Source: Cloeon dipterum
Lineage: Eukaryota; Arthropoda; Insecta; Ephemeroptera; Baetidae
DNA length: 64,000 nt
Direction: 5' to 3'
Assembly (NCBI RefSeq): GCF_949628265.1
Contig: NC_088787.1
Location: forward strand, 920,501 to 984,500
Within the stretch, counting starts at the first letter, position 1, and each line of letters opens with the position of its first letter. This document shows, in pieces, positions 35,001 to 47,989 of this stretch. Position numbers and translations under genes: made by a program. A model generated the notes under the pieces. It was not told the origin of the DNA. It ran no database searches and saw only the letters and a list, made by a program, of their open reading frames with translations.

Positions 35001-36262
35001 ACTTGAATTTTGTTTGATGTTGCAACCTTTTTTGAGAAAAGTCCTCCCATCAATAACTTGGAACAACGAGTCCTGAAAAATTCGATATTTTAACTATTTT
35101 TAATTTTATTTCATGTAATACATCTTTCTTGCATAGATTTGAAGATGGACAGTTTGGCTTCGAGCAAGACAGCTTTGTCAAATAATTAACATTTCCATAT
35201 TTATAGTTGGCTAACATTTCTTTACCTCGCACAAAAAGAGTGCTTCAAAGGAACAGTCCGTGGGTGCGAGTTGCTTGGTTGACCTTTTATAAATCATGCA
35301 GAAGGGTCGAGGAATTTGGCCCAAATTCAACGTGTAGTCGAGGTTGGTTTCGACTTTGCTCGAACACCAGGTGACACTCGAGCAGGAATTGGTGGCTTTG
35401 TTGAACGGATCGCTTTTCGAACACGGCACCGCACTCGTCCACAAAAACTCCATGTCCGCGTCTGGAAAATGCGGCGACAGCCACGGAATAGAAAAATATG
35501 ACGAATAATCGTTTACTGACTTGTGTCATTGACGTGAATGATGTCTAGCTGTCTGAAATTGGAACCAAAATACGGATCGTTTAGTTCTTTGGTTGTATCC
35601 AGCGCCAATAACTCCATTTTTCGCAGCAAACAAGTTTCCATAGCTTTTTTGTAGTTGACCTGTTAAAATTTGTTACATTCATTTATTCGATTAAAGTAAA
35701 ATCGTGACCTTTTCTATGCTGTCGTAATAGATTTGATATCCCCTTTTAGCAAAGATGCCAAGCGCCCGGTCCCGATCATCAAGAATTTCGGCTAAGATTC
35801 CTATTGCACGATGAAAATATGTTACCGACATTTCTGAACTTTTTTTCTTAGTTTAGGTTACCTCGCTCCCCAATAATGAAGTCTACACGAGTGAATAATT
35901 TAACAGTTATAACTCCGTATTTTTCAAATTAAATTACTCACCATCCGGCATAGTAACATCGAGGAAATTCTTCGAAATATCAAATTTAAATAATGAACTC
36001 TTATATTTTAAAATGATCAACCTTTTTAATTTGATTGAAATTTCTGCAAAATGGATAAGGAGGTCGGGTGGTTGTCGTAGGCCTCGCCGTGCTCGTAGTA
36101 GTTGTTTTCAGACGCGGCTTTTTTGTTGTTGACTTTGCGGAGGATCTTGTGCACCGAATCTCTGGATTTTTGTATGCAATTGATTATCAGTTGAAGATTT
36201 TAGGTCAAACCTGTGTCCGCGAGAAGCAAGAAAAGATATAATCCTAAGGCTAGAATTTTCAT
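32059..36262 (-). CDS. CTL-4: secreted triple C-type-lectin-like protein
   Basis: Starts MKILALGLYLFLLLADTG. CTLD1 exon 35461-35226 (FLWTSAVPCSKSDPFNKATN), CTLD2 exon near 34720-34452 (GLVYWSAMTRANCPYQFENC ... LLLGCQGPEQTFQVK), CTLD3 exon near 33915-33682 (QFWTAGRDISSCPGKLRWCT ... FFCE), a helical exon near 33180-32985 and the terminal exon 32366-32059 (SVNGSSFMWCRSDVDPLNPS). The terminal exon is 308 bases, as in CTL-5, CTL-6 and CTL-8. The WTA of CTLD2 has become WSA. AATAAA at 32010-32005. No frame break seen in the traced exons. Confidence 0.75.
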
Positions 36263-36342
36263 TTTGCAAAACACTGGCTGTCGCGCAATGCGACCTCTTT
36301 CTCTCTGCTGAATGTAATGCATAGCCACCGTCAGACTACTCT

Positions 36343-36352
36343 GGGGTTTTCC
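36343..36352 (-). promoter_or_regulatory. kappaB-like site upstream of CTL-4
   Basis: GGGGTTTTCC followed by ATTCCCTGACGTACTACT, 81 bp from the start codon, the longest spacing in the set. The CRE-like half differs by one base from the other copies (TGACGTA). Confidence 0.6.
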
Positions 36353-36839
36353 ATTCCCTGACGTACTACTTTTTAATTACATAAGTAGCACTTTGGGAAA
36401 TTGGTATCCATCATTGTTTCAGTAAAATGCGGGACAGCTTTTAATTTTGTCATTTTGTAGAGCAGCCTCATTTTATAAAGAGAAATTTAATGAGTTTTTC
36501 ATGGAAGATTTACCCGATATTTCTACAACATCAGATTTTAAAGATGTACCTCAACAGAAAAAAGTCAATGCATGTTCTTTCATTAATAGTTTTTGCTAAA
36601 TAGATGGGATATATTTGTTTTGTGATGGATCGCTTTAGAATTTTTTCACCAGCAGTGCTTTATCCCTTTCTTGCTTTGAGTTCTTATCTTAAAAATGTAT
36701 TTGGAAGAATGAACAAGTTTACATTGTCTTCTCGTAGTTTTATTCATCAATCATGAAACACAGCTGGTAGTAGAGTTGCTGCTTTTTTATTTAGTTTTAG
36801 GTATTCCGAATGGTCAAAGTGGTTCAAGATTAATTATAT

Positions 36840-37088
36840 TCTTTAATATAAATCATGGATATATCTCGACGCTCTTATAACTTCTGTTGCCGGATACAAT
36901 TCGTCTATTTCTTCTGATGTTTCTATTGCCATAATCGGATTGCAACTTCGGCAATGATTCCAGTCATTTCTATTATTTCTGCAATCCAGTCACTTGAATT
37001 TTAAATTTATAAATAAAGACAACAAAATCCTTCTCAAACCAGTAGAGATGAGAAGCGCAGAGCAGACGAGAATTTTTATAATTTCCAT
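36840..37088 (-). pseudogene. Relic of a CTL-1-type gene
   Basis: 37088 starts MEIIKILVCSALLISTG on the minus strand, followed directly by non-matching sequence and then by an eroded exon 6 at 36935-36871 (LMAIETSEEIDELYPATE, compare LLALERPEEINEIYLSS of CTL-1). The rest of the gene is gone. Its 5' flank (37089-37310) matches that of CTL-1. Confidence 0.65.
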
Positions 37089-37366
37089 TTCATGCCGACG
37101 GTCGATCTGCATTTGTGAGGACTCTCGCCCGCGCAACCGAGCTGACTCTCACTTCCGGAGACGAACGCAGCCCACTTTCCGTTTCGCTGGAAATTGGGTT
37201 GCTGATGAAGCCGTATCTATCACGCCACAAAATAGTGAAAAATCGTCGCTTCACGTGTACTGCAGATGGTGAAATAAATAAAAATATTGAATTCACTCAC
37301 AAAAATCAGTAATTTATTGGTACCATAAAACCAAGAATAAGAATTGCAAACAAATGACTCAAAGGG

Positions 37367-40300
37367 TTAATAGTTCCATGTGGTGGTGTAAAGGTTGTTT
37401 TCGCAACTTTTTTTAACGGACGGCGAAAAGCGGCAGAAGACGTCGGTGTCGTACTTGAGCGTTTCGGTCACAGAGACAGCGTAAAGATTCGGCTCCTTTC
37501 CAGGCAGCGAGACCAGCATCAGGGGGATTTTATTTGAGATTACGGCCACTGGAACGGGAACCGGGATCCTGGCGGAAGGGTTCAAATGGTCGACATCGCT
37601 GCGGCACCACATGAAACTGCTTCCGTTCACTGAGTATCCGTGGTCCCAGATAATCATCAGGTTTGGCGCCACACCTAGTGATAATAACTTTTAAAATTAT
37701 ATCTTTTTTTTTAACAAACACTTACTCCGGAAGTAATTGTAAAGTTTTACGAAAATTTCCTTGGTTTCCTCGTATGGCAGCGATCCATTTCTTTCCAAGC
37801 ACGCGATAAACGATGATGAACCGACCTTAATTTCTAAGTTTTATTTGTGAATTTTAATTGATAACTATATACAACCCTTTTAACATTTATCGGTACGTGA
37901 GAAACAAAAGGTCCGGTAAAAGTCAATCCATATAAAAAAATTTTAGCTAACGATTTAAATCATTTTCAAAGTTATCCATTTTAAAATTCTATGAAAAAAC
38001 CTACGTATGCACTTATAGGAGTTTCTCAAAAGTCCCTGGAATTTGAAACAAGGTGAGCTGGTCTCCTCAAACCTCGGAACCACGCTGGTACGCTATTTTT
38101 ACGAATCAGACTCGATCATTTGAAGTCTAGAAACACATACTTCAAGCTCGAAATTGTACGCTTTCCAAAATGTTGCCAATCCTGGACTCTTTAGGAGACA
38201 CCGCAGAAAGTCAAAAGCGAACTTATCCTCATTCGATTCTTTCAAAGTATAGAGTTAATAAATTTTACGAAAAAACTATGAAAATACCTGAAATATTTTT
38301 GCACTCGTAGAGATTATTAATCATATCGGCAGAAACTTGAAAGTGGGCTGAGTAAAATTGTTCCATCACTTGGAAAGTAGACAAAAGTAATAATTTCTTG
38401 TATTTTAAAGGATTTGTTTTTTCAATTGACTTGATGAAGCTGTTTTTTGCACTTAAAGCTTCCTGCACCGCATACATATCTCTAAATATTAGAAGCAATT
38501 TATAGTAGTATTTACCAATATACACTAAGGTTATTAAGCATTACATAGAAGATAACATTCTGGAAACCATTTGAAAGTACACGTGCTCGTTTATTTTGGT
38601 CGAGTTGTACACCTGCGATTCAGAATTAGTTAATAAATAATTAAAGTTTAAAAAATTACCAATCCCACGTATTCAGCTAAGCACTGGATCATTTTCTACT
38701 CAAAAACCGTGATAGATATTGAATTGGAGAATTTTCATACAAAATTATACTTTTGCTCCGTATCCGGCCTGGCTTAAATCGCCTGTATCCCAAATTTGGA
38801 TTGCTTCACCTAGATGAGAAATTATACAAAATTATTAAAATATCCCAGTACAGCTTTGTTTAATTACTCTCTCTCACGTTGAAACTTCTTCTGCAAAACG
38901 TTGCGTGCACCTCCGATTTGTAGCCCGCTCCCGACGGCGCCTGAATGAACATTTTTCAGTTTGAACCTTTTTAATAAAATGTAACCGTACCTCGCAGAAA
39001 AACTGTTTCCTTTCCGAGCAGTCGGCCAAACCCAAACTGGGCAAAATCGGGTCGTCGAAATCGATGTAGACGCAAGAGTTTTTGGCAAAACTAAGATCTT
39101 GCCCGGCTTTCCAAACAAGGTCTTTTTTTAGGAAGTCGTTCAGGTAGTTTGTGCACCAGCGAAGTTTTCCGGGACAAGAGCCAATGTCTCTTCCGGACGT
39201 CCAGAATTGTCCTGAGAACGGCAGCCGAGTTCCTTTTATTTCATAAATATAACAATTCTTTATTTATTATCCAATTTTTAAATTTTACTCGAAGAACTGG
39301 CCAAGCATATCTGCTTTGCTGGATTTTGAATTGATAAAAGGTCCATTCCTACAGAGCAGCACCGTTTGTAAGCCTCGTCCCAGGTTCCCTTGAAGAGGTT
39401 TATATGTTAACTATATTTTTTCAAAGGGAAAAGCTTACAGAAGGATTTGGCGGTTGAAGAAAACTGTGATCACAGGCAGACAGCCACTTTCCAAAACGTT
39501 GGGGTGCTTAATTAAGAATAGTTTTATTAAATTTAGTTGCTATCCAAGGCCTCACCGAGCAAAACTGGAAAAGGTGAAAAGAGGATGTTCGAACGCTATT
39601 GTAAATTATTTTATGTAGGACAAATCAAGAATTAAAAGAGAGGCAATTACATCAATGTAGCAATTTGGGATTCCTTTGCACTTTGGTAGATCACAGTTTT
39701 GTGAATCCACGATCTATTTCGTAATTTAACTTTAAGAAATAAAAGTTTAATTAATTTTCACCTTGACTTGAAAGGTCTGCTCCGGGCCTTGGCATCCAAG
39801 CAAGAGTCTCGAGCCACAGACAGTCGTTTTTACCGCCAGGCTATGGCCCAATAATTTCCTGGTGGCTGAGTCGCGTATCGAAATGGCAATGCAAGATCCC
39901 CCGGTCGTCATTCCATTCACGGTCGGCTGAGAAAATGGCTCATTGACATCAGGGTGAAAGCAATTCTCGAACTGATAGGGGCAGTTGGCGCGCGTCATGG
40001 CCGTCCAGTACACTAATCCCTGCATGGCTGAAGGGGTCTTTAAAATACGATTTTATTTTGGAATTATTGAGATACGAGAATTTTCTCTGTCAAAGTGGAA
40101 CGCCCAATCATTCATGGCCAAGGGCTTGAGTCCCAGACTGCAGCACGTCTTCCAGTTTTCGCTCCAAGAGACCTAGGTGAGAAATAGTTTAAATTGATAT
40201 ATTGAGAAATAGTTCACCAGTTTTTCTCCAAGAAAATAATTCATATTAAATGTTGAACGTTCCCACACCCCTGGAATTTCTAAATATTTAAAATATTTAT

Positions 40301-41540
40301 ACAAGCTGAATTTTGTTTTATGTTGCAACCTTTTTTGAGAAAAATCCTTCCATCGACCACTTGGAACAACGAGTCCTGAGACAAATTCATTATTCTAGCT
40401 ATTTTTAATTTAAATATTTGAATACAAACATCTTTCTTGCATCGATTCGAAGGTGGACAGTTTGGCTTCGAGCAAGTCAGCTTATTTGTTGAATAATTAA
40501 CATTTCAATATTTATAGTTGGCTAACATTTCTATACCTCGCACAAAAAGAGTGCTTCAAAGGAACAGTCCGTGGGTGCGAGTTGCTTGGTTGACCTTTTA
40601 TAAATCATGCAGAAGGGTCGAGGAAGTTGGCCCAAATTCAACGTGTAGTCGAGGTTGGTTTCGACTTTGCTCGAACACCAGGTGACGCTCGAGCACGAAT
40701 TGGTGGCTTTGTTCAGCGGATCGCTTTTCGAACACGGCGCCGCACTCGTCCACAAAAACTCCATGTCCGCGTCTGGAAGCAGTGACGAAATAGAAAAATA
40801 CGACAATTAATCGTTTACTGACTTGTTTCATTGATGTGCATGATGTCTAGCCGTCTGAAATTGGAACCAAAATACAAATGGTTCAATTCTTTTGGTGTAT
40901 CCAGCGCAAATAGCTCCATTTTACGCAGCATACAAGTTTCCATAGCTTTTTTGTAGTTGACCTGTTTAAATTTGTTACATTCATTTGTTCGATTAAAGTA
41001 AAATCGTTACCTTTTCTATGCTGTCGTAATAGATTTGATATCCCCTTTTAGCAAAGATGCCAAGCGCCCGATCCCGATCATCAAGCATTTCGGCTAAGAT
41101 TCCTATTGCACGATGAATATATGTTACCGACATTTCTGAACTTTTTTTCTTAGTTTAGGTTACCTCGCTCCCCAATAATGAAATCTACACGAGTGAATAA
41201 TTTAACAGTTATAACTCCGTATTTTTCAAATTAAATTGCTCACCATCCGGCATAGTAACATCGAGGAAATTCTTCGAAATATCAAATTTGAACAATGAAC
41301 TCTTATATTATAAAATGATCAACCTTTTTAATTTTATTGAAGCTTCGGCAAAATGGATAAGGAGGTCGGGTGGTTGTCGTAGGCCTCACTGTGCTCGTAG
41401 TAGTTGTTGATTGTATGGAAGATCTTGCGCACCAAATTCCTGGATTTTTTAATGTATTAAAGTAATAGTTAAAGAATTATGGTCAAACCTGTGACAACGA
41501 GTAGCACAAAAGGAGAGTTTCTTAAGGCTAGAAGCGCCAT
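37367..41540 (-). CDS. CTL-5: secreted triple C-type-lectin-like protein
   Basis: Starts MALLALRNSPFVLLVVT; the linker exon is the same Thr-rich type as in CTL-3 (GIWCARSSIQSTTTTSTVRP). CTLD1 exon 40772-40537, CTLD2 exon near 40025-39761 (GLVYWTAMTRANCPYQFENC), CTLD3 exon near 39240-38992, helical exon near 38480-38290, terminal exon 37674-37367 (SVNGSSFMWCRSDVDHLNPS). The T-rich stretch at 39121 differs in composition from CTL-4 but not in length, so the CTLD3 frame is kept. AATAAA at 37318-37313. The 5' end resembles CTL-3 and CTL-6 while the 3' end resembles CTL-4, as expected after unequal exchange. Confidence 0.75.
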
Positions 41541-41614
41541 TTCACTAAACACGGGCTGCAGCACCTGCAACCTCTTTCTCTCTACTGAATTTAACGCCAG
41601 CGTCAAAAACAACT

Positions 41615-41624
41615 GGGGTTTTCC
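41615..41624 (-). promoter_or_regulatory. kappaB-like site upstream of CTL-5
   Basis: GGGGTTTTCC then ATTCCCTGACGTGTTG, 75 bp from the start codon. A TTCAGTAGAG initiator-like sequence lies about 30 bp closer to the gene (41590-41581), so the motif occupies roughly the position of a TATA box. Confidence 0.6.
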
Positions 41625-42027
41625 ATTCCCTGACGTGTTGCTTTTTTTAATTGCTTTAGAAGCACTTTGGAAAATTGGTTTCCATCAAAGTTTCGGTAAA
41701 ATGCATGGACGGCTTTTAATTTTGTCATTTTGTAGAGCAGGCTCATTTAATAAATGAGTTTTTCATATTCATATATGAGATCTTATTGTTGATGAAATAA
41801 ATTTTTAAAACAAAGTCAGAATGTATGTTCTTTAATTAATCAATTTTTTCAGTATTTTAATTAAAACCTTCCATATCAATCAAGCCTTAAAACAGCAAAA
41901 ACCCATTGCTTCACGCTGCAGTTTGACAAATTAAATTAAAATATCGTATTCACTCACAGAAATCAGTAATTTATTGATATCGAAAAACCAAGTATAAGAA
42001 TTGCAAACAAATAAATGATTCAAAGGG

Positions 42028-45000
42028 TTAATAGTCCCAGGTTGCGGTATTTACGTCCTCTTCGCAACGCACCACGACGGATGGCGAAAAGCGGCAGAAG
42101 ACGTCGGTGTCGTACTTGAGCGTTTCGGTCACAGGGACAGCGTGGAGGTTCGGCTCCTTTCCAGGCAGCGAGACCAGCATCAGGGGGATTTTATTTGTGG
42201 ATGCGGTCACTGGGACGGGAACCGGGACCCTGGCGGAAGGGTTCAAAGGGTCGACGTCGCTGCGGCACCACATGAAACTGCTTCCGTTCACTGAGTATCC
42301 GTGGTCCCAGATAATTATCAGGTTGGGCGCCACAACTAATAATTAATTGTCAATTTTTTTGTATTTTTTAAGAAGAACTTACTCCGGAAGTAATTATAAA
42401 GAGCTACGAAAATTTCCTTGGTTTCTGCGTATGGCAGCGATCCATTTCTCTCCAAGCACGTGATAAACGATGATGAACCAACCTTGATGCATCAAAGTTT
42501 TGTTTTATGTGATATTTAATTATTAATTATAACCTTTTTAACATTAATCGGGATGTGAGAAACGAAAGGTCCGGTACGAGTCATTCCCATTATAAAATAT
42601 TCAGCTAACGATTAAAATAATTTTGAAGGTCTTCTGTTTTAAAATAAAATAAATATCTTACGAATGCACGAATTAGAATTTCTCAAAAGTCCCTGGAATT
42701 TGAAACAAGGCGAGCTGATCTCTTCAAACATCGGAATCACGCTTTTACCCTATTTTTACGAAACAGAATTAGTCAATTTAAGAGAAAACATTCATACTTC
42801 ACGCTCGAAATCGTAAGTTTTCCAAAATTTAGCCATTTCTTGAGACTTAAGGAGACACCGCAGAAAGTCAAAAGCGAACGTAGCCTCATTCGATTCTTTC
42901 AAAGTATAGAGTTAATAAATTTTACGAAAAAACTATGAAAATACCTGAAATATTTTTGCACTCGTAGAGATTATTAATCATATCGGCAGAAACTTGAAAG
43001 TGGGATGAGAAATATTGTTCCATCACTTCAAAAGTGGACAAAATTAGAAATTTCTTGTATTTTATAGGATTTGTCAGTCTAATTGACGTCACGAATAAGC
43101 TATTTTTTTCTTGTAAAGCATCCTGCATCGAGTTCATGTCACTAAAAAAAATGCAATCGTTTTTATAGAACTAACGAAATTTAAAGTTTTTTTTACAAAG
43201 GAGTTATCATTCTAGAAACCATTTGAAAGTACACGTGCTCGTTTATTTTGGTTGCGTTGTACACCTGCGATTGAGCATAATTTAAAATTTGTATTAAATA
43301 ATTTTTATAATATACCAGTCCCAAGTATTCAGCTAAGCATTGGATCATTTTCTGTTTCAAATCCTTGATAAATATTCAATTCGAGATTTTTAAAAAGAAA
43401 TTGTACTTTTGCTCCGTAACCGGCCTGGCTTAAATCGCTTGTGTTCCAGATTTTGATTGCTTCATCTAGATGATAAATTTTTAAAATTACTAAATGCACA
43501 GGAGCATAATCTTTAAAGACATCATTCGAAACAGTTGTGTTAATTTAATTACTCTCTTTCACGTTGAAACTCCTTCTACAAAATTTTGCATGCATCTCCG
43601 ATTTGAAGCCCGCTCCCGACGGCGCCTGAAACAAAATTTTTCAGTTTGATCCTTTTTAATAAAGTCTAACCGTACCTCGCAGAAAAACTGTTTCCTTTCC
43701 GAGCAGTCTGCCAAACCCAAACTTGGCAAAATCGGGTCGTCGAAATCTATGTAGACGCAAGAATTGTTGGCAAAACTAAGATCTTGCCCGGCTTTCCAAA
43801 CAAGGTCTTTTTTGAGGAAGTCGTTCAGGTAGTTTGTGCACCAGCGAAGTTTTCCGGGACAAGAGCCAATGTCCCGTCCAGCCGTCCAGAATTGTCCGGA
43901 GAACGGCAGCTTACTCCCTTATATTTTAGGAATAAACCATATCATTGGTAGGAATATTTTATTTTTATTTTACTCGAAGAACTGGCCAAGCATATCTGCT
44001 TTGCTGGATTTTGAATCGATAAAAGGTCCATTCCTACAGTGCAGCACCGTTTGTAAGCCTCGTCCCAAGTTCCCTTATAAACGGTCCTGATGTAAAATAT
44101 ACGGATATATCAAATGGATAATATGTTACATAATGATTTGGCAGTTGAAGAAAACTGTGATCACAAGCAGACAGCCATTTTCCCAAACGTTGGGGTGCTT
44201 GATACGGAATAGTTTTTATCAAATTTAGAAAATTTAGTTTCAATCCAGATCTCACAAAGCAAAACTGGAAAGGGTCGCAAGAGGAAATTCGAGATCTATA
44301 AGTTATTTCATGCTGAACAAATTAAAAATTAAAATAGAGAATAAATACGTCAATGAAGCAATTTCCGATCCCTCTGCACTTTGGTATATCGTCACAGTTG
44401 AGTGAATCCTCTATCTATTTCGCAATTGCACCAAAAGAAATACAAAAGTGTTAACAATCTTTACCTTGACTTCAAAGGTCTGCTCCGGGCCTTGGCATCC
44501 TAGCAAGAGTTTTGTGCTACAAACAGTCGTTTTCACAGCGACACCATTGCCCAAAATATTCTTGGTGATCGAGTCGCGCATCGAAATGGCCACGCAAGAT
44601 CCTCCGGTCGCCATTCCATTTATGTTCAGTTGAGAAAATGGCTCATTGAAGTCATCGTGGAAGCAATTCTCGAATTGATAGGGACAGTTGGCACGCGTCA
44701 TGGCCGTCCAGTACACGATGCCCTTCATTGCTAAAAGAGGTTTAAGAATCATATTTTATCGAATTTTGGAATTATCGAGATACGAGAATTTTCTCTGTCA
44801 AAGTGGAACGTCAATAAATCATTCATGGCCAAGGGCTTGAGTCCCAGACTGCAGCACATCTTCCAGTTCTCGCTCCAAGAGACCTTAGGGAAAAAGAAGT
44901 GTTTAACTTGCAATATTGATAAATTATTCACCAGTTTTTCTCCGAGAAAATAGAAGATGTTATCTTTTGAACGTTCCCACGTGCCCAGAATATAATTTTC

Positions 45001-46279
45001 TAAATAGAAATAGATAAAACACGTTGAATAATTTCGATGTTGCTACCTTTTTTGAGAAAATTCCTTCCATCAACCACTTGGAACAAAGAGTCCTGCCAGA
45101 TTCATTATTATATTTCTATTTTTAATTTAAAATAATTGAATACGTCTTTCTTGCATAGATTCGAAGGTGGACAGTTTGGCTTCGAGCAAGAATGCTTATT
45201 TGTTGAATAAATATTATTTCAATTCATGATAGTCGGCTAACATTTCTATACCTCGCACAAAAACAGTGCTTCAAAGGAGCAATCCATGGGTGCGAGTTGC
45301 TGGGTCGACCTCTTGTAAATCATGCAGTAGGGCCGAGCAAAGTTGCTCAAATTCAACGTGTAGTTCAGCCGAGTTTCCACATTGTTGGAACACCAGGTGA
45401 CGCTCGAGCAGGAATTGGTGGCTTTGTTCAGCGGATCGCTTTTCGAACACGGCGCCGCACTCGTCCACAAAAACTCCATGTCCTCGTCTGGAAAGTGCGG
45501 CGACAGTCGCTAGGTAAAAATATGACAAATAATAGTTGACTGACCTGTGTCATTGAAGTGCACAATGTCAAGACTTCGGAAATCGGAACCAAAATACGGG
45601 TCGTTTAATTCTTCGTCTGTTTCCAGCGCCAACAGCTCCATTTTTCGAAACAAACAAGTGTTGATGGCTTTTTCGTAATTGACCTGTTTACATTTGTGAC
45701 ATTTATTCGTTCGATTCAAGTAAAAGCGTCACCTTTTCAATGCTGTCATAATATATTTTATATCCTTTTTTAGCTAAGGTGCCAAGTGCCAGGTCCCGAT
45801 CATCAAGCATTTCGGTTAAAATTCCTTTAGAAACATTGAATATATTATCGACATCCAATTTCTGATTTCATTTCAGGTTACCTCGATTGCCAATAATAAA
45901 ATCTATGACGAGTGAATATAATTACAAAGTCATAGTTCAAATGTTTGAAATGATTTATTGATTACCTTCCGGCATAGTAACATCGAGGAAGTTCTTAGAA
46001 ATAGGAAATTTATTAAACAATTAACTATTAATATTTCAAAATTACTTACCCTTTTGATTTTATTCAAGTTTCGGCAAAAGGGGTAAGGAGGTTGGGTGGT
46101 TGTCGTAGGCCTCGCCGTGCTAGTAGTAGTTGTTGTCCAAGGTTGCTTTTTAGTTGTTGATCTTGCGAACTGAATCTCTAGATTTATGAATGTGATTAAC
46201 TATAAATCTGTAGATTTTTGGTCAAACCCGTGGCAACGAGAAGCACGAAAAGAGAGTTTCTTAAGGCTAGAAGCGCCAT
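42028..46279 (-). CDS. CTL-6: secreted triple C-type-lectin-like protein
   Basis: Starts within AAATGGCGCTTCTAGCCTTA on the minus strand (MALLALRNSLFVLLVATG). CTLD1 exon 45487-45252 (TRLNYTLNLSNFARPYCMIY), CTLD2 exon near 44725-44466 (GIVYWTAMTRANCPYQFENC; the usual GLVY is GIVY), CTLD3 near 43915-43677, helical exon near 43137-42945, terminal exon 42335-42028 (SVNGSSFMWCRSDVDPLNPS ... TATWDY). AATAAA at 41975-41970. It forms a head-to-head pair with the truncated plus-strand copy at 47350, as CTL-7 does with CTL-8. Confidence 0.75.
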
Positions 46280-46356
46280 TTGACTTAACACGGGCTGCAG
46301 CACCTGCAACCTGCTCTTTCTCTCTACTGAATTTAACGCCAGCGTCAAAAGCAACT

Positions 46357-46366
46357 GGGGTTTTCC
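46357..46366 (-). promoter_or_regulatory. kappaB-like site upstream of CTL-6
   Basis: GGGGTTTTCC then ATTCCCTGACGTGTTG, 78 bp from the start codon. Confidence 0.6.
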
Positions 46367-46544
46367 ATTCCCTGACGTGTTGCTTTTTAATTACTTTAGA
46401 AGCACTTTGGTAAATTTGTTTTCATCACATTTCCTGTAAAATTCGTGGACAGCTTTTAGTTTCGACATTTTGTAGAGTGGCCAGCCGCTCAATTTAATAA
46501 ATGGAAATTTAATGACATTTTCCTGATCAAAATATAAGATCATC

Positions 46545-46825
46545 AGGGGGATTTTACTTGAGGTTAAGGTCGCCGGGATCCTGACGGAAGGGTTCAAGGG
46601 TTGACGTCACTGCGGTAATGTATTTTGTCGTATCCAGCGCCAATAGCTTCATTTTTCGATAAAAGACATCTTTAAATATGAGGCACTTATTTTTAGAGAA
46701 AGCAAAGAGATTTTTCGTCACTTGCTCCAAATGCAGTCGAAATATATTTTTCGTCCACTTTGAGCCAGGATGCCAAGCGGCCGATCCCGTTCATCAAGCA
46801 TCTCGGCTAAGATTCCTATGTTCTT
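46545..46825 (-). pseudogene. Decayed chimeric CTL remnant
   Basis: Three fragments in the order of a minus-strand gene: 46820-46735 resembles CTLD1 exon 5 (reverse of GATGCCAAGCGGCCGATCCCG and CATCAAGCATCTCGGC), 46670-46622 resembles exon 6 (CCAGCGCCAATAGCTTCATT), and 46613-46545 resembles the terminal exon (GGGGGATTTTACTTGAGGTT ... GGATCCTGACGGAAGGG). Everything between exon 6 and the terminal exon is missing, the same layout as the CTL-3 chimera. No open frame remains. Confidence 0.65.
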
Positions 46826-47039
46826 TTGAAAAAAGGGATGAAAATATGAATATTTGTGAATTCAAAAGTATTGATTTCTTGTTGCTTCAATCAACCAGTT
46901 CGTGATGTGTGAATCACCACAACATGACGACTCACTAACGAGGTTCGTTCGAGCGTGAATAAAACTTCCTGTCGATTTCAATATTCCTGCCAGCACGTAG
47001 TCTTTCGCAAAATGATGAAATCATAGAAGTAACAATGTT

Positions 47040-47349
47040 TAAATTTACTTCTGAACAGCCGAAAAGCGAGTCAAGAATTCAAATTTTTACCCTCTTAATT
47101 AAAATTTGTGACTGGTCTCGATAAAAAGAAAATGCTGTTCAAGTGCAATATATTTGGTGCTCTACCAAATATTTTTCTCTTCAAAATTTTGTTTTGCAAT
47201 AAAGCCGGAAGCTTGGCCCCCATAGCAGATGGACCAGGAAGCGAAACACGGCACGAGGCAAGAGTTTTCGTTGAAATTGAGGCAGAGGAAACACAAACAG
47301 CTCCACATCGGAGACTCGTTAGCATTTTCGATTCGGATTTTGGTTCGGA
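47040..47349 (+). promoter_or_regulatory. 5' flank of the truncated plus-strand CTL copy
   Basis: Matches the flanks of CTL-8 (53620-53740 and 54180-54358) and CTL-9 (59900-59980 and 60480-60608), for example CAGCC-AAAAGCGAGTCAAGAAT, GCAATAAAGCCGGAAGC and TTCGGAATGATCAAA. It lacks the 0.37-kb repeat that lies at this point in the other two. Confidence 0.5.
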
Positions 47350-47939
47350 ATGATCAAAACTCAATTTGCTCTTCTTTTCGCTCTCCTCGCAATTTACTTT
47401 GCAACAAGTTAAAAAAATTTAACTAATTTTTTAAAAATACACCATCCCGTTTTTAACCAGATGTTTGGAGTACGACTACTCGAAGGCCGAGGGCGACCAC
47501 GACCACGACGGTTGCTAAACCAATTCGAAGAATGACAACCACGAAAAGGCGTCCAACTAAGAGAACGACTCCTCCTCCGAACACGGACAGTTCATATCCC
47601 TTTTGCAGGAATTACAATCGAATAAAAAGGTGACATTTAAAAAAATATAAATCACAAATTCCGTTTTAAACCTTCAAAATAATCAGATTTTCCTGGAAAC
47701 TACTTACTCCGATGGTATGACTAAAACGTATTTCAACATCGATGATTATTATTCCAATTTGCTATTATAGATTTTATCGTGGGGAAACGAAATATGATGA
47801 TAAAATATCCTACAAAAATTCGCACGAACAATCAAATTTTTAGGCTTGCTGGCGGAGTTGCTCGACCCGAAACCAATACCTCAAGGGTCTTTCAGCAAAA
47901 GAGGAAATAGAATATTTTTCGGCAGCATTGAAAAGGTTG
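47350..47939 (+). pseudogene. Plus-strand CTL copy with internal deletion
   Basis: Signal peptide MIKTQFALLFALLAIYFAT, linker exon near 47460-47629 (RATTTTTVAKPIRRMTTTKR), exon 3 (about 47690-47715), exon 4 (about 47771-47790) and exon 5 (47846-47936, LAELLDPKPIPQGSFSKRGN) all align with CTL-8. The exon 1 donor is changed (ACAAGTTAA for ACAGGTT) and an in-frame stop follows. After exon 5 the sequence leaves the gene and from about 48000 resembles the 3' flank of CTL-8, so all CTLD exons from exon 6 on are deleted. Confidence 0.75.
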
Positions 47940-47989
47940 CCACCCAAACGCAATTTTTAGCGTTTTCTAAATTGTAAATTTTAAAAGGT

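Noticed and set aside
38864-39118. Minus-strand frame MFGKPGKILVLPKTL..., also at 50657
   Set aside because: Alternative frame of the CTLD3 exon; the real frame (LNDFLKKDLVWKAGQDLSFA) lies in the same bases and matches the other copies.
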